NCBI GenBank assembly: GCA_016710985.1
Contig: JADJTX010000061.1
Coordinates: forward strand, 1 to 61,851
From: Ignavibacteria bacterium
Lineage (GTDB): Bacteria; Bacteroidota; Ignavibacteria; Tepidaquicellales; Tepidaquicellaceae
Length of the DNA stretch: 61,851 bases
Direction: 5' to 3'
Both the position numbers and the translations under genes were made by a program. Of this stretch, positions 18,864 through 30,801 are shown in pieces. Below the pieces are notes generated by a model, which was not told where the DNA came from, ran no database searches, and saw nothing but the letters and a program-made list of their open reading frames with translations. Position 1 is the stretch's first letter. The number at the start of each line of letters is the position of its first letter.

Positions 18864-19837
18864 AATTTCTTCGTATTCTTTCAATTCAAGATATCTTTCA
18901 GCGTCAATCGCAGCCATACAGCCTGTTCCCGCAGCAGTAACCGCTTGTCTGTAATAACTGTCCTGCACGTCTCCGCAGGCAAAAACACCTTCGACGTTAG
19001 TTTCAGTTGTTGATTTCTTTGTTTTTAAATAACCTGTCTCTTCCATATCCAGAATACCATTGAACAATTTCGAATTCGGTTCATGTCCGATTGCTGTGAA
19101 GAATCCTGAGCATTTGATCTCTGAAACTTCTTTGGTAAGAAGATTCTTTATTCTGACTCCTGTAACTGTTTTTCTTTTATCCTCTTCTTTTCCGAGAATC
19201 TCTTCAACAACAGTATTAAGTACAAACCTGATTTTCGGATTTTCTTTAGCTCTGTCAAGCATGATCTTCGAAGCTCTGAATTCATCTCTTCTGTGAATAA
19301 GTATTACTTCGCTTGCATGTCTTGTAAGATAACTCGCTTCTTCCATTGCTGTATCACCGCCGCCGACAACAACAACTTTCATTCCTTTGAAAAAGAATCC
19401 GTCGCAAGTAGCGCAGGAGGAAACACCGTAACCCATATAAATTTTTCCGATTCCAGTCCGAGCCATTTTGCTGAAGCGCCTGTAGATACGATCACTGATT
19501 CCGCAAAATAAACCTGACCTTCTTCGTCAGTCAGTTTATAAGGTCTCACTGTAAAGTCAACTTTTACTATATTTCTGAAAACTGATTTTGCTCCGAATCT
19601 GTATGCCTGTTTTCTCATAACATCCATAAGTTCAGGTCCCTGAATACCGTGTTCAAATCCCGGATAATTCTCAACTTCCGTCGTGATAGTAAGCTGTCCG
19701 CCCGGCTGGCTTCCTTCAAAAATCAAAGGATTTAAATTCGCTCTGCCGCAATAAAGAGCTGCTGTTAATCCTGCCGGACCTGATCCGATGATAATTACTT
19801 TGCAATGATTGCTTCCGGCTATGCTGCTCATTCCCAT
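18849..19837 (-). CDS. trxB: Thioredoxin reductase (frame broken once)
   Basis: FAD/NADPH flavoenzyme that reduces thioredoxin in the cytoplasm. The FAD motif GSGPAGLTAALYCGRA lies near the N terminus. The redox-active site CATCDGFF and the NADPH motif VVGGGDTAMEEA follow, and the C-terminal FAD signature FACGDVQDSYYRQAVTAAG closes the protein. The frame breaks near 19445 in an A-run; the rebuilt join is GLESEKIYMGYGVSSCATCDG, giving about 329 residues, normal for TrxB. The 3' end merges with the heptamer array, so the last five residues are probably repeat-derived. Confidence 0.92.
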
Positions 19838-19876
19838 ATTCTAATGATTTTATTTTTTAAATTTTATAATTAATTG

Positions 19877-21585
19877 TTAAATAGATTTTAAATTTATGAT
19901 CTTATCCTGCAAGCCTGCATTACCCGGATTCAGATCAAGTGATGAATTCCAGAATTTTTTTGCATTTGCATAATCTTCCATTCCGAAATAAATGTCACCG
20001 AGATGTTCCATCACAACTGCACTGTTAGGATTAATTTTTAAAGACATTTCAATAAACTTTTTCGCCTGTTTGTAATTTTTCATTTTGAAATAGATCCAGC
20101 CGATTGTATCAAGATAAGAAGCATTGTCAGGTTCTATTTCAAGTGAGATCTTTGACATTGCCAGGGCTTTATCCAGCTTAACTCCTCTTTCAGATAAATT
20201 GTAAGCATAATTGTTAAGGACCAAAGCGTTTTGAGGGTCAATTTTCAAAGCTCTTTCATATATCTCTTCTGACTTTTCATACTTTCCCTGATTGTCATAA
20301 ATCAATCCCAAAGCTGATAAAACCTGAATCTCATTCGGATTTGCAAGTAATGCTTTTTCAAAATATTCTACAGATTCTGATTCTCTGTTATCTCTCTGAA
20401 GTGTCAGCGCTTTAATATAATTCATTCTGAAATCGTCAGAATATTTAGCAAGCCCTTCATTAAGAATACTCAAAGCATCAGCAATATCTCCCTGTGAAAA
20501 AAATGAAAAACCGATGTTTGTATAAACATCCCGTGAAGTGTCAGCAAATTGTATGGCTTTAAGAAAATTTTCTCTGTAATTATTATTCTTTTTTGTGATA
20601 ATATCTATTGCGCCTATATAATAGTATGGAATCCATTCTTCTGGATATTCTTTGTTCAAATATGAAAAAATATTGGAAGCAATTTCCGCAGACGGCTCAT
20701 CCTGCTGCATCATATTGAAATACAATTCGCCTATCTGAACTTTTTCATAATATCCGAGAGTATCTTTGCCAAGCATCTTTCCGAATTTTTCAAATGCAAG
20801 CTCAGTATTGTTTTCCTTGAAATAAATTTTTACAAGTTCGGTTTGAATATCTTTATCATCAGGATTAAGTATCAGCAATTCCTCAAACATTCTTTTGGAA
20901 TCATCCGGCTGATTATTGGAAAGATAAAGGGTTGCAAGTAATTTTTTAATATCGTTATTGTAAGGATCTAGCACGAGCAGGTTTTCCAGGACTTCAACTG
21001 ATTTGGGATAATCTTTGTAACTGTAGTAAATCTCATACATTTTTCTCAGTACATCAAAATCGAAACCGATTCTGTTGGTGATCTTTTCATAAACAATTAT
21101 AGCTTTTGCAGGCATACTCATTTCCTGATAAAGCCGGGCAAGTGAATAAAGACCATATGTATAGGTTGAATCAACAGTCAGAATCTTTTCATAAGAGTCT
21201 GCAGCATTTTTGAAATCTTTCTGGGAAATGTAAATGTTTGCGGCTAATTCGAGATAACTTTCACTGTTGGGATTTAAAGCCAGGGCTTTCTTTATTTCGG
21301 TAAGCGCTTCATTGAATTTATTAAGTTTATAATAAACGTAAGAAAGCGAATAATAAATTCCCGGAGACTTATCTATTTTTAAAGCTGCACGGTAATTTTC
21401 AATCGCGCCGATGTAATCATTCTGAAGTTCCAAAGTCTTGCCTTCAATGAAAAACTTAAGAGCTTTGTCACACTTTTAACTTCGTCCGAATAATCTGTTC
21501 CGCTTTGAGAGAATGTAACGTTAGTTCCGGCTAAAAAAACAAGAATTAACAGGAAAAACAGGTGATTTTTAGATGATAAATTCAT
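19877..21585 (-). CDS. Secreted or periplasmic TPR protein (frame broken once)
   Basis: About 568 residues: signal peptide MNLSSKNHLFFLLILVFLAGTNVTFSQ, then tetratricopeptide repeats across nearly the whole length. Typical units are NPNSESYLELAANIYISQKD and NPNEIQVLSALGLIYDNQGK, with the usual W-LG-Y-A-P spacing. The frame breaks near 21470, after DYSDEVKSVTK; the continuing frame gives KFFIEGKTLELQNDYIGA. TPR arrays are protein-binding scaffolds; here no partner is indicated. It starts 40 bases upstream of trxB on the same strand and may be co-transcribed. Confidence 0.82.
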
Positions 21586-21927
21586 ATATACAAAAATAGT
21601 CTGAATCGATACAATTTACAATTCATAAGTTGATTACTTTTGTAAATATAGACTTTCATTACAAATAATCCTTGTTTTATATCACAAATGGCTGAATTTT
21701 AAAGATTTGAAATAAATTTACTGGATTGATTTTAAAGTTCTGAGATAACAAATTTTTTTGTCAGTTCTGATTGATATTAGAAATAATTTCTATATTTATA
21801 ATGAAGAATTACTAATGGTTTTAAAAAAACAAAAATTTATCTGCCAATGCCGGAGCTTGGGCTGGAAAGTATGCATATAAAACTTTCAAAGAAACAAATT
21901 CTCCGCTTCGCGAGGCGAGCAAATTCG
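21586..21927. other. Intergenic region with GC-rich palindromic repeat
   Basis: 342 bases, upstream of the TPR gene and downstream of the next T9SS gene. Mostly AT-rich. At 21901-21923 it holds CTCCGCTTCGCGAGGCGAGC followed by AAA, a copy of the GC-rich element also seen near 51860 and, in diverged form, inside TED 1 and TED 2. Part of 21880-21900 resembles a fragment of a sorting-domain gene (AAAACTTTCAAAGAAACAAATT), so the region may contain a remnant of a CTD duplication. Confidence 0.55.
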
Positions 21928-23431
21928 TTATTTCAGCAATATCATCCGCTTTGTATCAGCAAAATTTCCAGTTTCTAACTTATAAAAATAAACTCCGCTC
22001 GGCAAACCTTTCGCGTCAAACTCAATCTTATATGTTCCCGGATTCATCTTCTCATTTACAAGAGTCGCAATTTCTTTACCTTGGACATCATAAACTTTCA
22101 AAGAAACAAATTCCAAATCCGAAATCCCAAATTCCAAATTCGTACTTGGATTAAACGGATTCGGATAATTCTGATTAAGTTTAAATCCTTCAGGTACTTC
22201 AGTTGAAATATGTTTAACACTTATAACCTGATTCACGCAGTTTTTTACGGCAGTTACGCTGAGTAAATTATTTGCGCCTTTGTTTATCAGAGTTATAGTT
22301 TTAAAATTTATAGTATCCAGTGAAGCAACATTTCCGAAAACCGAACCGATAAGAATATATCTGTCGCCCTGTGTCGAATCAAGCCAGCCGCTTGAAGCTG
22401 CAGGATCACCTGAGTATGGATACATCGTTGCTTTATTTGTGAGAGGATTTATCCAGTTATTTCCCGTTGTTCTTAAACCATGCATAACTCTGTATGACTG
22501 AAGCGAATCTGTGGGACAATCAGAAGCGCAAACCCATCTCATAGCAAAATCAGCTTTTTGTGAATTATGTCCGGTCGCTTCTTTAATTACATAACCTCCT
22601 GCAGGAGGAGCTGAACCGTAAACAATATCATTATTGGTTCCGTTGTATGCAAATGCCATGTTTAAAGTTGAATCTGTTCCGGCTTTGTCATCAATTCCAC
22701 TGCCGATATCAGCATCAGACCAGATAGCCGAACTCATCTCTGTCCATTGAGTAACATTTTTATTTATGATCTTCCATTCATAATAAATTGTATTATTCAC
22801 GCAGCCGGAATTATCTTTTGCATAAGAGTACAGATGAATTTCAGCTTTCATCGGCGGAGTTCTGCGGGAGATCACGGAAGTATCGGGATAACCGTCTGTG
22901 AATGAACAGAATAAATTCTGAGAACCTTTCATCAGCGGATTATCAGACGGAGGTTCATAAATTCCGTTGTTATTATTGTCAATCCATGGTGCGCCCTGAT
23001 TCACCGGCCATACTGACCATGCGTCAAAATCAGCATTTCCGTTTGGAAAGTCAGGGGAGACTTTATACATTCTGTAAAGCGGATCATCTTTTCCCATCGG
23101 TGTCTGAGTTGCATAATCTATATATCCCGGCTTAAAATCACTTGAGTAATACGATCTTGAAACTCTGATAGAATCATTTACTTTTGCACTCAGCCATAGA
23201 CCGCTGGCATAGATAGCATATTTCCCCGAACCTTTTGGCCATTCAAATCCGGCATTTGAAGTAGCGAAATCTAAATCAAAAGAGCCGTCATTTCGAATTG
23301 TTGAACTGATTGTATTGGCATCTATCTTTTATAATCAAGTGTTAAAAGATTGTTGACAGAGTTAATAGCTGATGATCCGATAAGTATAAAAGGGTTGTAG
23401 TAAGGATGATTGGGAAAATTATCTTTTTCAT
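21928..23431 (-). CDS. Secreted protein with T9SS type A sorting domain, function unknown (5' part broken)
   Basis: Long extracellular protein. A leader MKKIIFPIILTTTLLYL starts at 23431 and is followed, after frame breaks near 23380 and 23330, by NTISSTIRNDGSFDLDF and FEWPKGSGKYAIYASGLWL, a conserved opening of large secreted proteins in this group. The rest is open to 21928. It includes a calcium-loop-like DNNNNGIYEPPSDN and a type A sorting domain (NYPNPFNPSTNLEF ... RMILLK). The catalytic role, if any, is unknown. Five heptamer units (22107-22141) form part of the sorting-domain codons. Confidence 0.7.
22107..22141. repeat. Heptamer repeat within sorting-domain codons
   Basis: Five 7-bp units, CAAATTC, CAAATCC, GAAATCC, CAAATTC, CAAATTC, encoding on the minus strand the NLEFGISDLEF stretch. 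Equivalent blocks occur at 23672-23706, 25244-25278 and 26887-26921 in three other genes. Confidence 0.85.
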
Positions 23432-23494
23432 AATGACTCCTTTATTTTTATGAAATATAATTAAATTACAAAGGTTAATAAAGTCTAATAAAAA

Positions 23495-24871
23495 TCATTT
23501 CAGCAATATCATCCGCCTTGTATCAGCAAAACCATCTATCTCTAGCTTATAAAATATACTCCGCTCGCAAACCATTACCATCAAACTCAATCTTATATGT
23601 TCCCGGATTTAACTTTTCATTTACAAGAGTCGAAACTTCTTTTCCCTGAATATCAAAAACTTTCATAGTAACAAATCCCAAATCCGATATCCCAAATTCC
23701 AAATTCGTACTTGGATTGAACGGATTCGGATAATTCTGCGAAAGTGAAAATCCTTTTGGAGTTTCAGACGAAATCTGATTTATACCTGTCGTTTGCTTTG
23801 AAAATTTATAAACAGTTTTTCCGACAGCATAAGCGAGTGTATCACTTAAAATCGAACACGGTTCATATTTATTCCCCAGCCGGCTAAGTGCCAGCTTGCG
23901 CCGGCATTTGTTGTTTCATAAGTCGGACCGCTAGGATCTAAGTTGTTAAAGCCCCATCCTCCGATCCAGCCTGTATTCTCATTCAGAAATCCGATTCCTT
24001 CCACATCATAAACCATGAAAGGTTTTTCAGCCCAGCTTAAGCCACCGTCAGTTGTTTTTAAATAATAAGTTAAATTAAAATCGCGTTCAATGCTCACATA
24101 TCCAAGCAGTCTGTTAACGAATTGTATCTTCCAGCACCATTCATTTACTCTCGGAGAAATATAAACTCTTGTCCAGTTCAATCCTCCGTTTGTTGTCATT
24201 GCTACAACAGATTTTCCGTTGTAAAACAAATTGGTCGATGAATATCCTCCGACAATATATCCTGAATCTGCAGACCAGAAATGGCAGTCAACTACTGACC
24301 TGATTATTGAAGTATCAATCGGTAGAGAAGTCCAGTTCAAACCGGCATTCGTTGTCCTGATTATATTTGCCGGGCAGTAATATCTTCCTGTTGCAATAGC
24401 AGTTGTAGAATTCACTATTGAAATTCCGCAAATTCCGGAAGGAATTATTCCCTGAATACTGTTTGTAATGTCAGTCCAGTTGAAACCGCCGTCAGTGGTT
24501 CGGTATAAAATGTGAAGAGAATCATGAAGTGTTCCTATTATTCCTGTATTCTCATTAAAAAATCCTACACTTCGAAGATATTGTCTTATCTCGTGATTTG
24601 TTAATATCCAGCTGTTTCCTCCGTCAGTTGTTCTGAAAACCTTTCCGGTATCATTCTGAACAAAATATCTTGTTCCCTGAATTATCCAACCGGTATTCGG
24701 ATTTATAAAATAAGTATCATCATATCTGGCTACTCCGCTGTCTGCGACCGGTGCATTTGGCAAAGTCATCCATTGAGGTGACTGACTGAATGAATTGTTT
24801 AGAAATGAAGTGTTTAAAATTATTACTGAAAGGATTAAAACTGTAAAAATGAATCTTGTAAAAGTTTTCAT
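23495..24871 (-). CDS. Ycf48/BNR-repeat propeller protein with T9SS sorting domain (frame broken at 3' end)
   Basis: Signal peptide MKTFTRFIFTVLILSVIIL ... SFSQ, then a beta-propeller made of repeats of the form FRTTDGGNSWILTN, YRTTDGGFNWTDIT, KTTDGGLSWAEK (Ycf48/BNR-like, sialidase-fold). Aromatic-rich Asp-box-type turns recur about every 45-50 residues. The frame stops at 23846 but codons go on after a missing T: RFLSDTLAYAVGKTVYKF, then NYPNPFNPSTNLEFGISD. Two further indels near 23555-23565 restore the end RRMILLK with stop at 23495. Such propellers are typical secreted proteins of T9SS bacteria; substrate unknown. Confidence 0.75.
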
Positions 24872-25064
24872 TTGACCCCCGTTTAAGTGAAATGATTTGA
24901 AAAATTAGTATTTAATGAGGGTTGGGCTTCAATTTATTCCTGAAAAATTTCTAAATCAACTGCATTTTCTTTACATGACATAAATCTATTAAATTCAAAA
25001 TCCCAAATCAGGTATCCCAAATTACGACCCCCCCTGCAAGCAACCCGCGCGGGGCCCAAATTCG
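24872..25064. other. Intergenic region, repeat-like remnants
   Basis: 193 bases. It contains heptamer-like text (AAATCCC, AAATTAC) near 24995-25030 and a GC block CCCGCGCGGGGCCC at 25043-25056 that is unusual for this AT-rich sequence. No gene or terminator is recognised. Confidence 0.4.
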
Positions 25065-26599
25065 TTACTTCAGCAAAATCATCCTCTTTGTATCAGCAAA
25101 ACCAGCAGTCTCAAGCTTATAAAAATAAACTCCGCTCGGCAAACCTTTACCATCAAACTCAATCTTATATGTTCCCGGATTCATCTTCTCATTAACAAGT
25201 GTTGAAACCTCTTTTCCCTGAATATCAAATACTTTCAGAGTAACAAATCCCAAATCCGATATTCCAAATTCCAAATTCGTAGTTGGATTGAACGGATTAG
25301 GATAATTCTGGGATAGAGAAAAGTTCTCCGGAATACCGGAATTAATTGTTGAAACGGAAGTCAGATAAGAATCTCTGAAAGATTCGACAATTGCCATTTT
25401 GCCGTTAATCATTTTTTCCCATAAAACTCTTATTCTGTATGTAGTATAAGGTGCGCCAAAAACCAACTTTGAACTGGAGTTAACAAAAGTCACGGCAGTT
25501 GAATCTCCAACGTAGAATTTGCTTCTGTAATTATTGAAATTATTCATTTCAATAATTATTTGCGTAGAATCATTTATTTTTCTTATCCATGTATATAAAG
25601 TATATCCATTTGGAAAATCATTTGTAATATCTCCGTGAGATGAACCTGTTCCGCCAAAATTTTCGCCCGTATATCCGCTAGATTGATCATTGATTGAATA
25701 ATTATTATACTGTAATAGTACTGAGTAAAAATTCTTTCTTCCGTTATTTAAATAATCATAATTTAAAAAACAGAAATTAACTCCATTCGAAAATCTTATA
25801 TTATTTTGTGTTTTGGCTGTGCAATATTATTAGTAAATAAAAAATTTAATGATCCGTCTGAATTAACAATTAATCTCTGGTAAGTTATCTGGTTTGAATT
25901 TGAATTTATTCTCCTGTTGTATGCTACAAAAAATTCACCGTTACTTCCAATCGGAGATTTGGAAATCACCGGTGAAAAACAATCAGATGTATCATTCATA
26001 GTTATGTTAAATTCATTCATCCATACACCATTAAAGAAATTTTTCAGATAGATATCATTTCCTTTTTTATATGTGACCATAAAATTCAATGCATTATTAA
26101 TTTTATAGGGAGAAATACATGGCTCAATTTCATCGGCTGTATCAGCGGAAATTGCTATGGGAACACTCCATGACACCATGTTATAACTCGAAAAATAAAT
26201 ATCCCAGTTACCGTTTCTGTTTGTTTGATATACAATAGCTCCCGGATTATTTTCAGGCTGGGTTGATTGTTCAATAAAATATGCAACTGATGGTTTGATA
26301 TTGAGCGAGGATTCGTCAGTAAGCAAAATTTCAGGACTAAGTGAATTATATTTCATAAATCTGACGGCAATGAGTGAATTCATTCCGGAACTCCATTTTT
26401 CATAAGCTAATAAACAATCTTTTATGGAATAATTTAATGAAGTACCGGTCTTGTCGAACTGAGGATTTCGGATATCATAAACAGGAGATTCTAATAGAAT
26501 ATGTGATGTGTCAACATTCCCGATTTGAGAAAAACAATTATTTATAAACAAAAATTTAATAAAGAAAAGTAATAAAAGGCTGATTATTTTTGATTTCAT
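25065..26599 (-). CDS. Secreted repeat protein with T9SS sorting domain, function unknown (frame broken once)
   Basis: About 512 residues: signal peptide MKSKIISLLLLFFIKFLFINN ... CFSQ, then a propeller-like region with recurring VYQTNRNGNWDIYFSSY and MVTYKKGNDIYLKNFFNG motifs (TolB/WD40-like strands), then a second region and a type A sorting domain (NYPNPFNPTTNLEF ... RMILLK). The frame stops at 25796, and one missing A near 25813 restores QPKTQNNIRFSNGVNF, which runs unbroken to the sorting domain. No catalytic motif is apparent. Confidence 0.7.
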
Positions 26600-26707
26600 T
26601 TTACAACTCCTTATTTTTTTAATAAAGATACTATTTTAAAAATGTAAGTACTTTAAATTCCATGAAAAATAATATGATAATTTGAAATTAGCTATTCGAA
26701 ACATTTT

Positions 26708-28093
26708 TTATTTCAGCAAAATCATCCGCTTTGTATCAGTAAAACCGCCAGTCTCAAGCTTATAAAAATAAACTCCGCTCGGCAAACCTTTACCATCAAA
26801 CTCAATCTTATAAGTTCCCGGATTCATCTTCTCATTAACAAGTGTTGAAACCTCTTTACCCTGAATATCAAATACTTTCAAAGAAACAAATTCCCATTTC
26901 GAAATCCCAAATTCCAAATTCGTACTTGGGTTGAACGGATTCGGATAATTCTGATATAGTTTAAAACTTTCCGGAATGCTCTGAGAAGTCTGAGTAATGT
27001 TAGTTGAGTTTTCTTCATTAAGATATCTCAGAATTTCCACAGCCTCATCGCCAAATCCTATAAAACTTGTGAATCCCGGCACACCGCCGTTTTTCCAGGT
27101 GTAATAAAATCCGGGATTTTTTGCTGCATCAAGGATCTGCATCTGCCAGACAAGTCCGACTCTTCCCGTAGAATTCGGTTCAGCGCAGGTATCATTTGTA
27201 ACTCTTCTGATCTTATGCGCGGAGTCCAGAACATTCTGCATTCCGGCATTTGACAATCCCATATTGAATTCCAGATATTTTGTGAAATCTTTTATTGTAG
27301 TATAAAGTCCGCCCGCAGCATAAAAAGCCGGCCAGCTATTTTTGAAATAACCGACAGAATCTCCGTTCGCAGCGTAACCAGTCGCGCGGCGGCTTTCCTG
27401 TTCGGAGTTAAGAGTAATTCTTGTATCAGGCATATTCAGCGGATTACAGATCTTCTGTATAAAAAGTGTGTCAATAATATTTCCGAGAGTGTGAGTTACA
27501 ACTACACCGAGTAATGATACTCCGAGATTTGAATATAAATAACATTCACCCGGCTCACGTGAAAGCCTGTGATTATTCAGATAATGATACATCATCTGAT
27601 AAGAAGTTGAATCATTAACCGGCAGAATCGGATCATCCGGCAATGCTGAGAAATGAGTTGCAAGATCTATAATTCTCATTTTAATAGTGTCGCCCATTGA
27701 ATTCACAAACACCGGAGCTTTGACAATATTCAGAGGAATGTGATCTTCGACTAGATCATTCAGATTCAGAGGTCCGCCGTTTTGAATCAGCATGGAAAGA
27801 ATTGTTGCGGTATAGGATTTTGTAACAGATCCGATATGAAAAATGCTTAAACTGTCAGGTCTTGGCGAAGCGGTGTCATGTCTTAAATGTCCGAAAGTAT
27901 ATCTTTTTGAGAACTGATTCGTTCCGTCCTTCCGGATCACTCCGATGACAAGCGCAGCTTTATTGGTATCGACATAAGATCTCACAATTCTGTCAATCTT
28001 TATCTGCAGCGAATCCTGATTGTATTGTGAAAATGATGTTTGATTAATGCTTAAAATAAGGAGAGTTAAAATGAAGAATAAATTTCGTTTCAT
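26708..28093 (-). CDS. Secreted serine hydrolase of the beta-lactamase/PBP fold with T9SS sorting domain
   Basis: 461 residues, intact. Signal peptide to about residue 22. The class C beta-lactamase/DD-peptidase/esterase motifs are SVTK (Ser89 nucleophile, Lys92) and YSN (187-189). A third motif in the YTWKNGGVPGF region may take the place of KTG or HxG. A type A sorting domain follows (NYPNPFNPSTNLEF to RMILLK). It probably hydrolyses an ester, amide or D-amino-acid peptide outside the cell; the exact substrate cannot be told. Beta-lactamase activity in the resistance sense is not implied. Divergent from tex. Confidence 0.82.
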   Translation of the reverse strand: MKRNLFFILTLLILSINQTSFSQYNQDSLQIKIDRIVRSYVDTNKAALVIGVIRKDGTNQFSKRYTFGHLRHDTASPRPDSLSIFHIGSVTKSYTATILSMLIQNGGPLNLNDLVEDHIPLNIVKAPVFVNSMGDTIKMRIIDLATHFSALPDDPILPVNDSTSYQMMYHYLNNHRLSREPGECYLYSNLGVSLLGVVVTHTLGNIIDTLFIQKICNPLNMPDTRITLNSEQESRRATGYAANGDSVGYFKNSWPAFYAAGGLYTTIKDFTKYLEFNMGLSNAGMQNVLDSAHKIRRVTNDTCAEPNSTGRVGLVWQMQILDAAKNPGFYYTWKNGGVPGFTSFIGFGDEAVEILRYLNEENSTNITQTSQSIPESFKLYQNYPNPFNPSTNLEFGISKWEFVSLKVFDIQGKEVSTLVNEKMNPGTYKIEFDGKGLPSGVYFYKLETGGFTDTKRMILLK

Positions 28094-28316
28094 TTTGAAT
28101 GATTTGAAGTTCTGAAAAAATTAATTAGTGTAAATTATGAAAATCAAATTTGAGAATAAAGTTATGGAAGGGAAATTACTAATTGAAGTAAATACACGTC
28201 CATTTTATAATTTTATATTTCAACTCAAAAAAATTACAATTGCAATATGAAAGTAAAAGAAATAAGTTAATCCTGTTAATTTAACAAAAAACTCTTTTCA
28301 CAACTCAAATATAAAG

Positions 28317-30456
28317 ATGACAGAAGTAATAATCGAGCATATAAGCAAATCACTTTCCATAAATAAAAATCAGATCGCAGCAACGATAGAACTGCTTGAC
28401 GAAGGTGCGACAATACCTTTTATATCAAGATACAGAAAAGAAGCTACAGGAAGTCTTGACGAAATGCAGGTTGCGGATATTCAGTCTGAGCAGAAACGTC
28501 TGAACGAACTAATCCGCCGCCGTGAATACATTTTAAAAAAGTATTGCAGATCAGGATAAACTGACCGACAAGCTTGCGGAAAAAATCAACAATTGCTGGG
28601 ATTTGAATGCGCTCGAAGATCTTTATCTGCCGTTTAAACCTAAACGTAAAACGAAAGCGACTGCAGCGCGTGATAAAGGACTTGAACCGCTTGCAACAAT
28701 AATTATGACAATGGAAAATAAAAATCTTACTGAAGAAGCCGCTAAGTTTTTTAACGAAGAAGTTCTTAATATTGAAGACGCACTTTCCGGTGCAAGAGAT
28801 ATTATTGCCGAATGGGTGAGTGAAGATATCGGAACAAGAAATTCTCTGAGAGATCTTTACAAGCAGTCATCTGTATTGAGTTCGAAAGTTGTTGCGAAGA
28901 AAAAAGAAGAGGGTCTGAAATATCAGGATTATTTTGAATATTCCGAAGATCTGAAAAAGTGTCCCGGACACAGACTGCTGGCTATTTTACGGGCAGAGCA
29001 GGAAGGGATTCTCAGAGTTGCAATTAATGTTGATAATGAACTTGCAGTGAAAATCATTGAAAAAAATTTTATAAAGAATAATGTTAAGAATGAATCGACC
29101 GAACAGGTTTCACTGGCTATTTCCGATTCATTCAAAAGATTACTTTCGCCGTCGATAGTAACCGAATTTTTCAACACTGCAAAAGCTAAAGCTGATAAGG
29201 AAGCTATTCTGATTTTTTCGGAAAATTTGAGACAGCTTTTGCTGGCTTCACCGCTCGGACAAAAAGCTACACTGGCAATTGATCCGGGATTCAGAACAGG
29301 TTGTAAAGTTGTCTGTCTTGATGAGCAGGGAAATTTCACTAACAGTTCGACAATCTATCCGCATCAGCCGCAGAATCAGGTTAAAGAATCTAAAGAAATT
29401 ATCAGCAAGTTAATCAAGCAATTTAAAATACAGGCAATTGCGATCGGTAACGGAACTGCCGGCAGGGAAACAGAAAATTTCATAAAATCAGTAATCGAAA
29501 ATAATCCTGAGATTGAAATTTATATGGTAAATGAATCCGGAGCTTCGATTTATTCGGCGTCGGAAGTTGCAAGAGAGGAATTTCCAGAACTTGATCTGAC
29601 TGTCCGCGGCGCAATCTCAATCGGAAGAAGACTTATGGATCCGCTTGCAGAACTTGTAAAAATCGATGCGAAGTCTATTGGCGTCGGACAATATCAGCAC
29701 GATGTTGATCAGGAACAATTGAAAGACAGTCTGGATAATGTTGTGAGTTTTGCCGTTAATCAGGTTGGAGTAAATCTCAATACTTCGAGCAGACATTTGC
29801 TCAGATATGTTTCCGGAATCGGTCCGAAGATAGCGACAGCAATTACAAATTACCGTCAGGATAACGGTCCTTTCAAATCAAGAAAAGAACTTCTGAAAGT
29901 TGCGGGACTCGGAAATAAAGTTTTTGAACAATCGGCAGGATTCTTAAGAATTCCCGGAGCGAAAAATCCATTGGATAATTCGGCTGTTCATCCGGAAAGC
30001 TATGCTATAGTTGATAAAATGGCGGAAGATCTTTCAAAACCTGTGAAGGAAATAATTGATTCAGATGAAGTGAGAAAGCAGATAGACATTAAAAAATATA
30101 TTAATGACAAAGTTGGTTTGCCGACGCTTGAAGATATAATGACGGAATTAAAAAAGCCGGGTCTCGATCCGAGAGGGAAGGCGGAAGTTTTTAAATTTGA
30201 TGAAAACGTAAATGACATAAATGATCTGAAAGTTGAAATGCGTCTGCCGGGAGTTATTACAAATCTTACAAAGTTCGGTGCATTCGTAAATATTGGAATA
30301 AAAGAAAACGGACTGCTGCACGTTTCACAGATAAGCAGTAATAAATTCATAAAAGATCCGTCGGAAGTTTTAAAACTCGATCAGAAAGTAATGGTAAGAA
30401 TTACGGCGATTGATATTGAGAGGAAGCGGATACAGTTGTCTTTGAAGGATGGTTAG
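28317..30456 (+). CDS. tex: Tex-family RNA-binding transcription accessory protein (frame broken once)
   Basis: About 710 residues. N-terminal helical domain (MTEVIIEHISKSLSINKNQI ... TIPFISRYRKEATGSLDE), then a YqgF/RNase H-like fold (LAIDPGFRTGCKVVCLDEQG), a helix-hairpin-helix region (YVSGIGPKIATAITNYR) and a C-terminal S1 domain (GVITNLTKFGAFVNIGIKENGLLHVSQI). It binds nucleic acid and affects transcription in the bacteria studied. One extra A in the A-run near 28530 breaks the frame; the rebuilt join is ILKSIADQDKLTDKLAEKI. Stands alone, no operon partner visible. Confidence 0.93.
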
Positions 30457-30555
30457 GTTTTTTGAATACCAAACACAAATTAATTTAATCTAAAATTCGA
30501 AAACATTTCTTTTAATTCGATTTATTAATAAGACAATATTTATTTTCAATAACCC

Positions 30556-30747
30556 GCTTTCTTTTCAACGATGAAAAGAAAGCTTGGCAAAGAAAAATCG
30601 CCCGCTGGTGAAAAATTGCCGGAAATTCTTTCCCAATTGCGAAAATTTACCAACTCAAAATTTGCTAACACAAATTTTTTCAAACAGGGTAAATTTTTTA
30701 TCGCAATTGTGAAAGAATTTTTTATCGGCAATTTTTCTAAGGCGGGA
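30556..30747. repeat. Large hairpin element: perfect 12-bp inverted repeat plus a ~147-nt imperfect hairpin
   Basis: First, GCTTTCTTTTCA/TGAAAAGAAAGC (30556-30583) with a 4-base loop. Then 30600-30747 folds on itself: the left arm GAAAAATTGCCGG ... CCAATTGCGA ... TTTACC pairs with the right arm GGTAAA ... TCGCAATTG ... CGGCAATTTTTC, with several bulges. It lies in the 345-base gap between tex (ends 30456, plus) and the DUF3347 gene (minus). It is probably a mobile repeat (MITE-like) or a structured RNA. The 61-codon open frame inside it is not a credible gene. Confidence 0.65.
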
Positions 30748-30801
30748 TAGTTGTTTTATATCGTACAAATCTAATATGAAAAATATTGAATGGTTTTGAT
30801 C

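Noticed and set aside
28929..29339. Minus-strand open frame of 136 codons inside tex
   Set aside because: Shadow of a well-conserved plus-strand gene, no ribosome site and no known motif.
30546..30731. Minus-strand 61-codon open frame over the large hairpin
   Set aside because: It lies completely within the inverted-repeat element and has no ribosome site or recognisable domain.
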